From contig NZ_CP190246.1 in the NCBI RefSeq assembly GCF_039652435.2, positions 744,001 to 808,000 of the forward strand: a stretch of 64,000 nt of DNA, given 5' to 3'. The DNA is from Niabella insulamsoli (lineage in GTDB: Bacteria; Bacteroidota; Bacteroidia; Chitinophagales; Chitinophagaceae). The notes beneath the pieces are model-generated. The model searched no databases. It saw only the letters and a program-made list of their open reading frames with translations, and had not been told where the DNA came from. Of the stretch, positions 52,795-61,652 are shown one piece after another (within the stretch, counting starts at the first letter, position 1; each line of letters starts with the position of its first letter). Made by a program: the position numbers and the translations under genes.

Positions 52795-53823
52795 TTGAGT
52801 CTGCTGCGATTCACCAATAAAGGTATTTACTGTCCGCAGGGCGATTTTTACATCGATCCCTGGCAGCCGGTTGAGCATGCTGTTATAACGCATGGCCACG
52901 GCGACCATGCGCGATGGGGAAGCCGCCATTACCTCGCGCACGAGTTTTCTAAACCTGTAATGCTGGCGCGTTTGGGCGAAGATACCTCGATTGAAACGCT
53001 GCCCTATAATCGGCCTACATTCATTAACGGCGTTAAGTTGAGCCTCCATCCGGCAGGCCATATCATCGGTTCGGCGCAAATCAGGTTGGAGTATAAAGGC
53101 TTTGTAAGTGTCGTTTCGGGAGATTATAAGCTGGAAGATGACGGTATCTCTACGCCTTTTGAGTTGGTAAAATGCAATGAGTTTGTAACCGAGAGTACCT
53201 TCGGTTTACCTATTTATAACTGGCTTAGTCAACAGCAGATTTTTGAACAGATCAAAGCGTGGATTGCGTTTAACCGGTCCCGGCAGCGCACGAGTATATT
53301 TATCGCGTATAGTTTGGGAAAAGCACAGCGCCTGATGAAGGGCCTGGAAGATATGGGTGACATCTATGTGCACAGTTCCATCGAACGTTTGAATAATGCC
53401 ATTAAAACAACAGGCCTGCAACTGCCGGCGACTAAACTTTGGAACCTGGAAACACCGCGCAACGAAGTGCTGGGAGGGATCGTGATTTTGCCTCCTTCGC
53501 TGAGAGGCACGAATATGATAAAGAAAATTCCCAATGGCGCGATTTCCATTTGTTCGGGTTGGATGCAGGTTCGCGGAAACCGCCGTTGGCAAAGTGTTGA
53601 CGCAGGCTTCGCCGTTAGCGATCATGCTGATTGGCAGGGGTTGGTGTCGACTGTTAAAGCCACGGGAGCCGAACAAATATTCGTCACGCATGGATATACG
53701 GCAACGTTCAGCAAATATCTTAACGAAATCGGCATCCGCTCAGCAGAGGTCGTCACGCAGTATGGCAACGATGAAGAAGCAGAAGCATCGGGCGCTTCAA
53801 CAAAAGAGGAGGAAAGCGCATGA
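52795..53823 (+). CDS. Ligase-associated DNA exonuclease (MBL fold)
   Basis: A 342-residue metallo-beta-lactamase-fold nuclease with beta-CASP features, the first gene of the ligase-associated DNA repair operon. Metal ligands are visible in VITHGHGDHARWGSRHY (HxHxDH, about residues 31-47), HPAGHIIGSAQIRLE and SGDYK; the later SDHADWQGL and FVTHGYTATFSKYL are also typical. The only reasonable start is TTG at 52795: an in-frame stop lies at 52765-52767 and no ATG or GTG occurs between. Overlaps the ligase start by 4 bp (ATGA). Confidence 0.92.
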   Translation: MSLLRFTNKGIYCPQGDFYIDPWQPVEHAVITHGHGDHARWGSRHYLAHEFSKPVMLARLGEDTSIETLPYNRPTFINGVKLSLHPAGHIIGSAQIRLEYKGFVSVVSGDYKLEDDGISTPFELVKCNEFVTESTFGLPIYNWLSQQQIFEQIKAWIAFNRSRQRTSIFIAYSLGKAQRLMKGLEDMGDIYVHSSIERLNNAIKTTGLQLPATKLWNLETPRNEVLGGIVILPPSLRGTNMIKKIPNGAISICSGWMQVRGNRRWQSVDAGFAVSDHADWQGLVSTVKATGAEQIFVTHGYTATFSKYLNEIGIRSAEVVTQYGNDEEAEASGASTKEEESA

Positions 53824-55409
53824 AGCAGTTTGCATCACTTATACAGTCGCTTGAAATCAGCAATAAAACCAATGATAAGGTTGATGCGATTGTGTCCTAT
53901 TTATCTGTTGCACCCGACAACGATAAACTTTGGCTCATAGCATTATTTACCGGCCGCCGGCCGAAACGGCCCGTAAAATCTTCACTTATAAAAGCCTGGG
54001 CGCTGGAGGTTTCGGGCTTGCCCGAATGGCTTTTTTTAGAGTGCTACAGCAATGTGGGCGATCTTGGTGAGACCATTAGCCTGATATTGCCCCGCCCGGA
54101 AAAAGAAATCGATAAAACGATCTCACAATGGATGACCGAGCTCATCGGACTGCACTCAAAAACTGATGAAGAAAAAAAAGCTTACGTCCTGGAAGCCTGG
54201 CGGGGACTCGATTATAGCCAACGGTTTATCTTTAATAAGCTGATAGGTGGCGGTTTTAGAATTGGCGTGTCTTCAAAATTATTGGTGAACGCTTTGTCCA
54301 AATTTACAGGCGAGGAAGAAAGTACCATGATGCATAGTATTATGGGAAAATGGGATCCTGTGGACGCAGATTTCGAAAGCCTGGTTGGCGGCGCGCATAT
54401 TAATGCAGATAATTCCAAGCCCTATCCTTTTTGCCTGGCCCATCCTTTGGATAAGCCGGTCGGCGAGCTGGGCCCTCCCGATGAATGGGTGGCCGAATGG
54501 AAATGGGATGGCATTCGTGGGCAAATAGTAAAGCGAAACAATGAGTTTTTTATCTGGAGCCGCGGCGAAGAATTAGTTACAGCCCAGTTCCCGGAATTGG
54601 GTTTGCTGGCAGACCATTTGCCGGACGGGATTGTTGTTGATGGAGAAATTTTGTCCGTAAATGACGGGCAGGTGCTCAACTTCAATCAATTGCAAAAGCG
54701 ATTGAACCGAAAGCTCGTGTCGAAAAAGCTGTTGGCGGAAACACCCATTGGATTTTACGCTTACGACTTGTTAGAATATGATGGAAGGGATATAAGGCAG
54801 GAGCCTTTTGAAGCGCGTCGCGAAAAGCTCGAGAATGTAATTGAAAAAGTACCCTTTGGTTATGTATTAATGTCACCGGTTATTAATTTTAATAGTTGGT
54901 CTCAATTGACCGCTCTGCGCGAAACCGCGCGCGAAATGAACAGCGAGGGTATTATGTTGAAAGCGCGCCAATCCGTTTATCATTCAGGCAGAAAAAAGGG
55001 CGATTGGTGGAAATGGAAGATTAACCCGTTGTCAATCGATGTGGTTTTAGTTTATGCCCAGAAGGGCAGCGGCCGCAGAAGCGGCTTTTATACCGACTAC
55101 ACTTTTGCAATCCGGTCGGGCGAACAGCTGGTGACCATTGCCAAAGCCTATTCAGGGTTGACCGATAACGAGATCCGCGAAGTAGACCGTTTCATCAAAA
55201 ATAATTCCCTGGAAAAATTTGGCCCGGTGCGCACGGTGAAGCCCGAGCTGGTGTTTGAGCTCGGATTTGAAGGCATAGCTGAAAGCAAACGGCATAAAAG
55301 CGGTGTTGCGCTTAGGTTTCCGCGAATCTTGCGCTGGCGAAAAGATAAGAAAGCCGAGGAGATTAACACGATCGAAGACCTCCACGAAATGCTTGAACAA
55401 TTTGGATAA
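53820..55409 (+). CDS. ATP-dependent DNA ligase (ligase-associated repair system)
   Basis: A 529-residue ATP-dependent ligase sealing nicks with an adenylated Lys in EWKWDGIRGQ (KxDG, about residue 226). An N-terminal helical DNA-binding domain (residues about 1-190) precedes the nucleotidyltransferase domain, with VVDGEILS (motif III, about 280), SEGIMLKAR (motif IV) and WWKWKINP (motif V), then an OB domain to the end. It is distinct from the essential NAD-dependent ligase. ATGA overlap with the exonuclease gene indicates coupled translation. Confidence 0.94.
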   Translation: MKQFASLIQSLEISNKTNDKVDAIVSYLSVAPDNDKLWLIALFTGRRPKRPVKSSLIKAWALEVSGLPEWLFLECYSNVGDLGETISLILPRPEKEIDKTISQWMTELIGLHSKTDEEKKAYVLEAWRGLDYSQRFIFNKLIGGGFRIGVSSKLLVNALSKFTGEEESTMMHSIMGKWDPVDADFESLVGGAHINADNSKPYPFCLAHPLDKPVGELGPPDEWVAEWKWDGIRGQIVKRNNEFFIWSRGEELVTAQFPELGLLADHLPDGIVVDGEILSVNDGQVLNFNQLQKRLNRKLVSKKLLAETPIGFYAYDLLEYDGRDIRQEPFEARREKLENVIEKVPFGYVLMSPVINFNSWSQLTALRETAREMNSEGIMLKARQSVYHSGRKKGDWWKWKINPLSIDVVLVYAQKGSGRRSGFYTDYTFAIRSGEQLVTIAKAYSGLTDNEIREVDRFIKNNSLEKFGPVRTVKPELVFELGFEGIAESKRHKSGVALRFPRILRWRKDKKAEEINTIEDLHEMLEQFG

Positions 55410-55476
55410 CTTATTTATAAATTTGAGAGCTGTAAAAAAAGCTGTTGCAAATAAGCTCGCCCACGCCTAATTTATT

Positions 55477-57939
55477 TTGGATAAAATACAAACAACAACC
55501 GGATATGGAATTGTCGAAGCATGGTTTCAGTCTTCTGGCAACCGGCCCTTCGCATTTCAGCAGGAAAGCTGGGAGCGTTTTCATCAGGGCTATTCGGGAT
55601 TGGTCATTGCGCCGACCGGTTTGGGAAAAACCTTTTCTGTTTTTTTTTCCGTGGTGATCCACTATCTCAATTACCCCAATGAGTATGGTAATGGTTTAAA
55701 GCTGATCTGGATCACGCCGCTGCGGGCATTGGCCAAAGACCTGGCGCGTGCCATGTCGGAAGCGCTGGAGCAGTTGGGGCTTGACTGGGAAGTCGGTGTC
55801 CGTAATGGCGACACGCCGGCAGCAGAGCGGCAACGACAGTCAAAGCGCATGCCCGATGTGCTGATTATCACACCCGAAAGCCTGCATTTGTTATTCGCGC
55901 AAAAAAATAATACGGCTTACTTTAAATATTTGAAATGCGTGGCCGTCGATGAATGGCACGAACTTCTAGGTAGCAAAAGAGGCGTTTTAACCGAGCTGGC
56001 CATTTCGCGGCTCCGGCATATAGCGGGAGGGCTTCGCATCTGGGGCATCAGCGCTACCATCGGAAATATTGATGAGGCGCTGCAGGTTTTAATTCCTTAT
56101 GCCGATCATGCTAAGACAATCGTCAGAGCCAGGCAAGAAAAGAAAACGGAAATCATTACTATCCTTCCTGATGAAATAGAAATTTTACCCTGGGCAGGGC
56201 ATTTGGGAACGAAGATGGCAGCGAGCCTTGTTCCGATTATCGAAAAAAGCCGCACCACGCTTGTTTTCACGAACACGCGTGGGCAAAGTGAACTTTGGTA
56301 TCAGGTGATGCTTACGGTGGCGCCCGACCTGGCCGGCCACCTGGCGATTCATCATGGGTCCATCGATATGGAGTTGAGAACATGGATTGAAGATATGCTG
56401 CATACCGGACAACTGAAAGCAGTGATTTGTACTTCTTCCCTCGATTTGGGTGTAGATTTTAAACCTGTGGACACGGTGATTCAAATCGGCTCGCCGAAAG
56501 GCGTTGCGAGGTTTCTGCAGCGTGCCGGACGCAGCGGCCATTCGCCTTTTGAAACGTCGAAGATATATTTTCTTCCTACTCATTCTTTAGAACTTGTTGA
56601 GGCTGCAGCTTTAAAAGAGGCGGCGCAGAAAGCTGTTATCGAAAGCCGCACACCGCTGGTGCAAACCTTTGATGTGTTGGTTCAATACCTGGTTACCCTG
56701 GCGGTGGGCGAAGGATTTGAGCAGGCCGATGTTTACAGGCAGGTGACACAAACGTACGCTTTCAGTTACATGATGCCGGAAGAATGGCAGTGGATATTAA
56801 AATTTATAACCCAGGGCGGCGAGGTTTTATCAGCCTACGAAGATTTTCAAAAGGTAGTGGTCGAAGAGGGGATTTATAAAGTGAAGAACCGGCGCATCGC
56901 CATGATGCATCGGATGAATTTGGGCGTTATCGTAAGCGATCCGATGTTGAAAGTGAAATTTTTAGCCGGTGGTTATATTGGAATGGTAGAGGAGTATTTT
57001 GTTTCTAAGCTGAAGCCGGGAGATAAATTCGGCCTCGCCGGTAAAATACTGGAGTTTGTGATGATTAAGGAAATGACGGTACTTGTAAAGAAAAGCAACG
57101 CAAAAAGAGCGATTACGCCGAGCTGGCTGGGCGGCCGGCTGCCACTCAGTTCAAATCTGAGCGCTTTTTTGCGACATAAGTTTAATGAGGCCAAGAACGC
57201 CGGAAATAAGGGGCCTGAATTGAAAAAACTGAAACCGCTGTTTGAACATCAACAACAGCATTCGCATATTCCAAAAGACGATGAGTTTCTGATCGAAATG
57301 ATTCACACACGCGATGGCCACCATTTGTTTATGTATCCTTTTGAAGGCCGGCTGGTGCACGAAGTAATGAGCGCACTGGTAGCTTATCGCATCAGTAGAA
57401 CGCAACCCATCAGCTTTTCAATGGCAATGAACGATTACGGTTTTGAACTGTTGAGCGATCAACCCATCGATTTTGATAAAATTGATATGCTTGAAATATT
57501 ATCCGCAGCAAACCTGACTGAAGATATTTCGCGAAGCATTAACGCTGCTGAAATGGCCGGAAGAAAATTCAGGGATATTGCCGTCATTGCCGGATTGGTC
57601 ATGAAAAATTATGCCGGCAAATTTAAAACTGATAAAAATCTGCAGTCGTCGGCCGGTTTGATTTTCAGGATATTTGAACAGTACGACCCGCAAAATCTTT
57701 TAATGCGCCAGGCTTTCGAAGAAGTGTTCTATCAACAGCTAGAAGAACCGCGGCTGGCAGCAGCTTTGCAGCGTATTCAACAAAGCCGCCTTATTATTGT
57801 TAATGCTAAGGCTTTTACACCGTTGAGTTTTCCAATTAAAGTGGACAGCCTGCGGCAGGATTTAAGCAGCGAAGCGCTCGACGAAAAAGTAAGAAAAATG
57901 CAGCAGGAAGCCCTGCAGCGCGCGGGCTCAAGAAATTAG
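55477..57939 (+). CDS. Ligase-associated DEXH-box helicase (Lhr-like)
   Basis: An 820-residue superfamily 2 helicase related to the Lhr core. Walker A is APTGLGKTFS (about residue 46), the DEXH box VAVDEWHELLGS (about 152), motif III GISATIG, motif VI QRAGRSGHS (about 352), and the later Lhr-type winged-helix and C-terminal parts follow. The start is TTG 55477: a stop lies at 55468-55470 and no ATG is in frame upstream of the conserved region. The gap to the ligase gene is 67 bp. It probably unwinds DNA 3'-5' for the partner nuclease and ligase. Confidence 0.93.
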   Translation: MDKIQTTTGYGIVEAWFQSSGNRPFAFQQESWERFHQGYSGLVIAPTGLGKTFSVFFSVVIHYLNYPNEYGNGLKLIWITPLRALAKDLARAMSEALEQLGLDWEVGVRNGDTPAAERQRQSKRMPDVLIITPESLHLLFAQKNNTAYFKYLKCVAVDEWHELLGSKRGVLTELAISRLRHIAGGLRIWGISATIGNIDEALQVLIPYADHAKTIVRARQEKKTEIITILPDEIEILPWAGHLGTKMAASLVPIIEKSRTTLVFTNTRGQSELWYQVMLTVAPDLAGHLAIHHGSIDMELRTWIEDMLHTGQLKAVICTSSLDLGVDFKPVDTVIQIGSPKGVARFLQRAGRSGHSPFETSKIYFLPTHSLELVEAAALKEAAQKAVIESRTPLVQTFDVLVQYLVTLAVGEGFEQADVYRQVTQTYAFSYMMPEEWQWILKFITQGGEVLSAYEDFQKVVVEEGIYKVKNRRIAMMHRMNLGVIVSDPMLKVKFLAGGYIGMVEEYFVSKLKPGDKFGLAGKILEFVMIKEMTVLVKKSNAKRAITPSWLGGRLPLSSNLSAFLRHKFNEAKNAGNKGPELKKLKPLFEHQQQHSHIPKDDEFLIEMIHTRDGHHLFMYPFEGRLVHEVMSALVAYRISRTQPISFSMAMNDYGFELLSDQPIDFDKIDMLEILSAANLTEDISRSINAAEMAGRKFRDIAVIAGLVMKNYAGKFKTDKNLQSSAGLIFRIFEQYDPQNLLMRQAFEEVFYQQLEEPRLAAALQRIQQSRLIIVNAKAFTPLSFPIKVDSLRQDLSSEALDEKVRKMQQEALQRAGSRN

Positions 57940-57977
57940 TATTACTATACCAATAAAAGAAGATTGTTTTTCAGGGG

Positions 57978-58613
57978 ATGGAAGTTTTTTGCAGTAATGA
58001 AAGATTGATTTTATCGCACCACCGCGCCGCCTATTGGCCGGCGCAGCAAACTGTTTTTATCGCCGATCTGCACCTGGGAAAAACGGGTTATTTCAGATCG
58101 AGGGGCATTGCGATTCCGTCGTCCGTCATGGCTTCCGATCTTGAAAGGCTCGACGAGGTCGTCCGTTTGTATCAGCCGGAACAAGTTGTGATCGCAGGTG
58201 ATATGTTTCACCATAATTATAATGCCGATATTGATGTGTTTAAAACCTGGCGTGCGTCCAAAAAAAATATCCGGTTTCTTTTGGTTCCTGGCAATCACGA
58301 CCGATTGCTAAAAATAGATTACCAGCAATTGGGCATTATCACAACTAATGCCACCCATTTTTTAGATCCTTTTACCGTGATACATGAGCCTCAACAACGG
58401 CCCGGTGTTTTTGCTATCAGCGGACATTTACATCCCGGCTATTTACTCGCAGGCCGCGCTCGCCAATCCATCAAGCTTCCTTGTTTTGTAGTTCGCCATG
58501 ATCAGTTAATATTACCGGCTTTCAGCGCTTTTACCGGGCTTTACACGGGCTATGCGGCACAAGACGGTGATAAATATTATCTGATTGGCGAGCATAGTAT
58601 TTACAGTGTCTAA
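57978..58613 (+). CDS. pdeM: Ligase-associated endonuclease/phosphoesterase PdeM
   Basis: A 211-residue calcineurin-like metallophosphoesterase. Metal-binding motifs: FIADLHLGKTG (DxH, about residue 29), VIAGDMFHHN (GDxxH, about 76), VPGNHDRLL (GNHD, about 105) and SGHLHPGY (GHxH, about 154). It ends the four-gene repair operon (exonuclease-ligase-helicase-PdeM), 38 bp after the helicase. It likely processes DNA ends before ligation. Confidence 0.92.
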   Translation: MEVFCSNERLILSHHRAAYWPAQQTVFIADLHLGKTGYFRSRGIAIPSSVMASDLERLDEVVRLYQPEQVVIAGDMFHHNYNADIDVFKTWRASKKNIRFLLVPGNHDRLLKIDYQQLGIITTNATHFLDPFTVIHEPQQRPGVFAISGHLHPGYLLAGRARQSIKLPCFVVRHDQLILPAFSAFTGLYTGYAAQDGDKYYLIGEHSIYSV

Positions 58614-58656
58614 TCTTTCCGGCATGGTTTTGTTGGCTTGTTTATAAAATTGAATT

Positions 58657-58824
58657 ATGCCAAAATCAACCGACAAAAAAACGGATCCGATCGATTCTTC
58701 CAAAGAAGTGAAAGAAAGCAAAGACCCTAAGATTGACCAGGATATGCCAGGCTTTCCGCACCACCCGTCCAGCCAGGAAGATTTGAAAAAGGAAAAGCCT
58801 ACCAGGAATGAACAAAAAAAATAA
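58657..58824 (+). CDS. Small disordered protein with DMPGFPHHP motif
   Basis: A 55-residue, highly charged, probably disordered protein: Lys/Asp/Ser-rich N-terminus, then QDMPGFPHHPSSQEDLKKE. The DMPG-[FY]-PH-x-P motif recurs, as I remember, in tiny hypothetical proteins of many Bacteroidota. ATG 58657, stop 58822-58824. It is 43 bp after pdeM. Function unknown. Confidence 0.65.
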   Translation: MPKSTDKKTDPIDSSKEVKESKDPKIDQDMPGFPHHPSSQEDLKKEKPTRNEQKK

Positions 58825-58888
58825 TATGTCGTTGGGCTGACAAGTCTTATTTTCGCGGCTAATAATAATCCTATAAAACATTTTACTT

Positions 58889-59689
58889 ATGAAAAAGATG
58901 GCACTTTCATTATTAGCTATGGCGATGCTATTGGGTACTGCTAACGCTCAATTAAAGATTAATAAAAAAGCGATAGGCTCGGTAAGTAAAGGCGTAAAAG
59001 CCGTTGCTTACAGCGATGCAGACGCAGCACGCGATGCGGCGGCGGCTGTAAAATGGATGGACGATCATAACCCGGTAGCGCCGGCCAACGATCCCTATAC
59101 CGTAAGGCTGAACAAGATTTTTGGAAAGCATCAGTCGGAGGACGGATTGAAGTTGAATTATAAAGTTTATAAGGTCGTAGATATCAACGCCTTTGCCTGT
59201 GCCGATGGAAGCGTGCGGGTTTTCTCTTCGCTTATGGACCTTATGAGCGATGATGAATTGCTGGCTGTGATTGGCCACGAAATCGGGCATGTCAAAAATC
59301 ATGATTCAAAGGACGCGATGAAAGCCGCTTTGACGCGATCTGCCGTTGCCGATGCTGCCGGTTCTCAATCGGGTGTTGCCGCAGCGTTGACGGAAAGCCA
59401 GCTGGGCGCTTTGGCCGAAGCGATCATGGATAGCAAGCATAGCCGCAAGCAGGAAACCGATGCCGACTCTTACAGTTATGATTTTATGAAAAAACACGGA
59501 TACAACGTAATGGGCGCTTATAATGCGTTTATGACGTTGGCAAGCCTTAGCGGCAACAGCGGAGCGCAGGCTTCAAAATTTCAAAAGATGCTGAGTTCTC
59601 ACCCCGACAGTAAACAAAGGGCTGAGGAGGTGAAGCAGAAAGCACAAAAAGACGGCCTTTGGAAGGAAGCCGATATCAAAAAACTTTAA
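58889..59689 (+). CDS. M48-family metalloprotease, exported
   Basis: A 266-residue protein with an N-terminal signal peptide (MALSLLAMAMLLGTANAQ) and an M48 peptidase domain. The zinc motif HEIGHVKNHDSKDAM is at about residue 130 and the third ligand Glu is in RKQETDADSYSYDFM (about 188). SSHPDSKQRAEEVKQ near the end is the usual closing motif. It resembles periplasmic BepA/LoiP-type proteases in outer-membrane quality control, without TPR repeats. Monocistronic with a terminator. Confidence 0.92.
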   Translation: MKKMALSLLAMAMLLGTANAQLKINKKAIGSVSKGVKAVAYSDADAARDAAAAVKWMDDHNPVAPANDPYTVRLNKIFGKHQSEDGLKLNYKVYKVVDINAFACADGSVRVFSSLMDLMSDDELLAVIGHEIGHVKNHDSKDAMKAALTRSAVADAAGSQSGVAAALTESQLGALAEAIMDSKHSRKQETDADSYSYDFMKKHGYNVMGAYNAFMTLASLSGNSGAQASKFQKMLSSHPDSKQRAEEVKQKAQKDGLWKEADIKKL

Positions 59690-59712
59690 GGGATATAAAC
59701 CTAGGCGAACAA

Positions 59713-59752
59713 AAAAGCCGGCCGTGTTTTTTAACATTGCCGGCTTTTATTA
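59713..59752 (+). terminator. Terminator after M48 gene
   Basis: AAAAGCCGGC/GCCGGCTTTT perfect 10-bp stem with a 16-nt loop and T-rich end. Its symmetric AT flanks may serve the convergent gene at 59769 as well. Confidence 0.85.
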
Positions 59753-59768
59753 TTCAACTAAAACAATT

Positions 59769-60116
59769 TTAAGAAAACAGTTCCTGTTCCTCGCGGTCTT
59801 CAGTCGGGATCTTTTTTATGAAATCGTCAAACTCGGAGCCATCGTGATTGCTGTAAGTTCCGTAAGCGTCGATGATATAGCCGATATCGCCCTGCTTATC
59901 TTCAGTTACATATAATACCGCATTGTCAGCCGGATCGGAATCTCCTTCAAAACGAAATGTTTTGAAAATTAGTAAGTCTTCCGGTTGATACACTTTGTTC
60001 AGGTTATCAGCAATCATCTGCTTTTGCTCGTTCATCTTTATTTCGTTATCAACGCCTTTTTGCCTCAGTTTTTCGATCACTTGGCTGAGCGTGGTCATTT
60101 CTATTCGCTGGTCCAT
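59769..60116 (-). CDS. Small conserved protein, unknown
   Basis: A 115-residue cytoplasmic protein with a helical first half (LSQVIEKLRQKGVDNEIKMN) and a characteristic second half FRFEGDSDPADNAVLYVTE...GYIIDAYGTYSN. I recall this family in Bacteroidota, often labelled 'phosphoribosylpyrophosphate synthetase' without any real PRPP-synthetase motif; that label should not be trusted. Function unknown. It is divergent from the phosphatase-ACT gene. Confidence 0.75.
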   Translation of the reverse strand: MDQRIEMTTLSQVIEKLRQKGVDNEIKMNEQKQMIADNLNKVYQPEDLLIFKTFRFEGDSDPADNAVLYVTEDKQGDIGYIIDAYGTYSNHDGSEFDDFIKKIPTEDREEQELFS

Positions 60117-60229
60117 ATAGATTTTTTTTAAAGTTACACAACGCTGTATTATTTCATGCAGAAATTAAGCCAAATTGCTACAGGCAAATAGGCTTCAAAA
60201 CCTTTGCCCTATGGTTCCTTTTTCTGCCT

Positions 60230-60237
60230 TACTTTTG
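60230..60237 (+). promoter_or_regulatory. Putative -7 box of the phosphatase-ACT gene
   Basis: TACTTTTG fits TAnnTTTG and lies 47 nt before the ATG at 60285; a TTTG at 60203-60206 is 23 bp upstream, slightly too far for an ideal -33 element. Confidence 0.45.
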
Positions 60238-60284
60238 CGCTTCATATTTTATGGGCACTTCCCTCAATCTATTCGGTTTTTTTT

Positions 60285-61580
60285 ATGAAGCATAAAAACT
60301 ATTACATCATCGATTTTGACAGCACTTTTACTCAGGTAGAGGCTTTAGACGAACTCGTCCGCATTTCTTTAAAAGACAATCCTGAGAAAGAAAAAATATT
60401 CAAAAAGATCGAAGATTACACGAATATGGCCATGGAGGGCAAACTTTCTTTTTCTGAAAGCCTTGCCGAGCGTGTGAAATTGTTAGGCGCCAACAAAGAG
60501 CATTTAAAAAAACTGGTGGTGCATCTCAAAAAGAAAGTGTCCAAATCCTTTTCGCGCAATGCTTCTTTCTTTAAAAAACATGCCGACGATGTGCTCATCG
60601 TTTCGGGCGGGTTTAAAGAATTTATCACACCCGTGGTGAAAAAATTTCATATCAAGAGCGAAAATATCTACGCAAACACTTTTCTTTTTGATAAAGAAGG
60701 AACGATCATCGGTTATGATGATACCAATCCGCTTAGTCAGGAAGGCGGAAAAGTAAAGTTGATGAAGGAGCTGAAACTTGAAGGGAACCTGTATGGGATC
60801 GGCGATGGTTACTCCGATTTTCAGCTCAGGGAAAGTGGTTTGATCAAGAAGTTTTTTGCTTACACGGAAAATATTTCCCGCAAAAGCGTGACCGCGAAGG
60901 CCGATCATATTACGCCGAGCTTCGATGAATTTTTATACATAAATAAATTGCCCGGCGCCATTTCTTATCCTAAGAACCGCATCATTTGTATCGTGGCGGG
61001 GCAGCTGCCCGCCGATTGTGTCGAATTGTTGAAGCAGGAAGGCTTTTCGATAATAGCAGAAGCCGAGGCCGACGAAAAAACCCTTCAAAAAGCAGGGGTG
61101 ATGCTCATCGCGCAGGGCGCATATCAATCGCATAAGGCGCTCAAGAAGTCGGCAAGGTTAAAAGTGATTGGTTATATGGGCGCTGCCAAAGATTTGCCTT
61201 TACCTGATTTTACCGGCAGGGGCGTGGTCGTGTTTGACGATTCCAAAGCGGTGGGGAACCAGGAAGTGGCGATTACGAAACGTATTATCGATTTTATCAA
61301 TAAAGGATCTATTAATAAAAGTGCGAATTTTCCAACGCTGCAATTGCCGGCGGTGAAGAAGACACACCGAATCATACATATTCATAAAAACGTGCCCGGC
61401 GTTTTGGCTGAAATCAACCAGGTATTGGCAAAGCATGCGATCAACATCAGCGCCCAATACCTGATGACTAATCAGACGATCGGATACGTGATTATTGATA
61501 TCAACAAAGATTATGAAAAGCGTTTGTTGAAGGAATTAAAAGCGATTGAAAATACCATTCAGTTCCGGATCTTATATTAG
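60285..61580 (+). CDS. Phosphoserine phosphatase fused to a SerA remnant and ACT domain
   Basis: A 431-residue protein in the serine pathway. Residues 1-215 form a HAD-IB (SerB-type) phosphatase: nucleophile D10 and D12 in DFDST, Ser107 in VSGG, and GDGYSD at 173-178. Residues about 228-338 look like the first half of the phosphoglycerate dehydrogenase substrate-binding domain (ADCVELLKQEGF, KVIGYMG, GRGVVVFDDSKAVGNQ), but the NAD-binding domain is missing and the chain passes directly to the SerA C-terminal linker INKGS...NFPTLQLP (339-354) and an ACT domain (360-431, HIHKNVPGVLAEINQVLA). Phosphatase motifs are intact, so activity is plausible; dehydrogenase activity is not. Start ATG 60285 gives the family N-terminus. 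Confidence 0.85.
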   Translation: MKHKNYYIIDFDSTFTQVEALDELVRISLKDNPEKEKIFKKIEDYTNMAMEGKLSFSESLAERVKLLGANKEHLKKLVVHLKKKVSKSFSRNASFFKKHADDVLIVSGGFKEFITPVVKKFHIKSENIYANTFLFDKEGTIIGYDDTNPLSQEGGKVKLMKELKLEGNLYGIGDGYSDFQLRESGLIKKFFAYTENISRKSVTAKADHITPSFDEFLYINKLPGAISYPKNRIICIVAGQLPADCVELLKQEGFSIIAEAEADEKTLQKAGVMLIAQGAYQSHKALKKSARLKVIGYMGAAKDLPLPDFTGRGVVVFDDSKAVGNQEVAITKRIIDFINKGSINKSANFPTLQLPAVKKTHRIIHIHKNVPGVLAEINQVLAKHAINISAQYLMTNQTIGYVIIDINKDYEKRLLKELKAIENTIQFRILY

Positions 61581-61652
61581 TCGCTTTGCTAAGGAAGGGT
61601 TGGTCTGGATTTGGGTTTTAGTAACGTAATCAGTTTTAAATTTAATAGAAAT

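Noticed and set aside
55445..55657. 70-residue frame at the helicase start
   Set aside because: It overlaps the conserved N-terminus of the helicase in another frame; the helicase frame carries the motifs.
59769..60116. PRPP synthetase
   Set aside because: That label is sometimes attached to this small family, but no PRPP-binding loop or kinase-like motif is visible in 115 residues.
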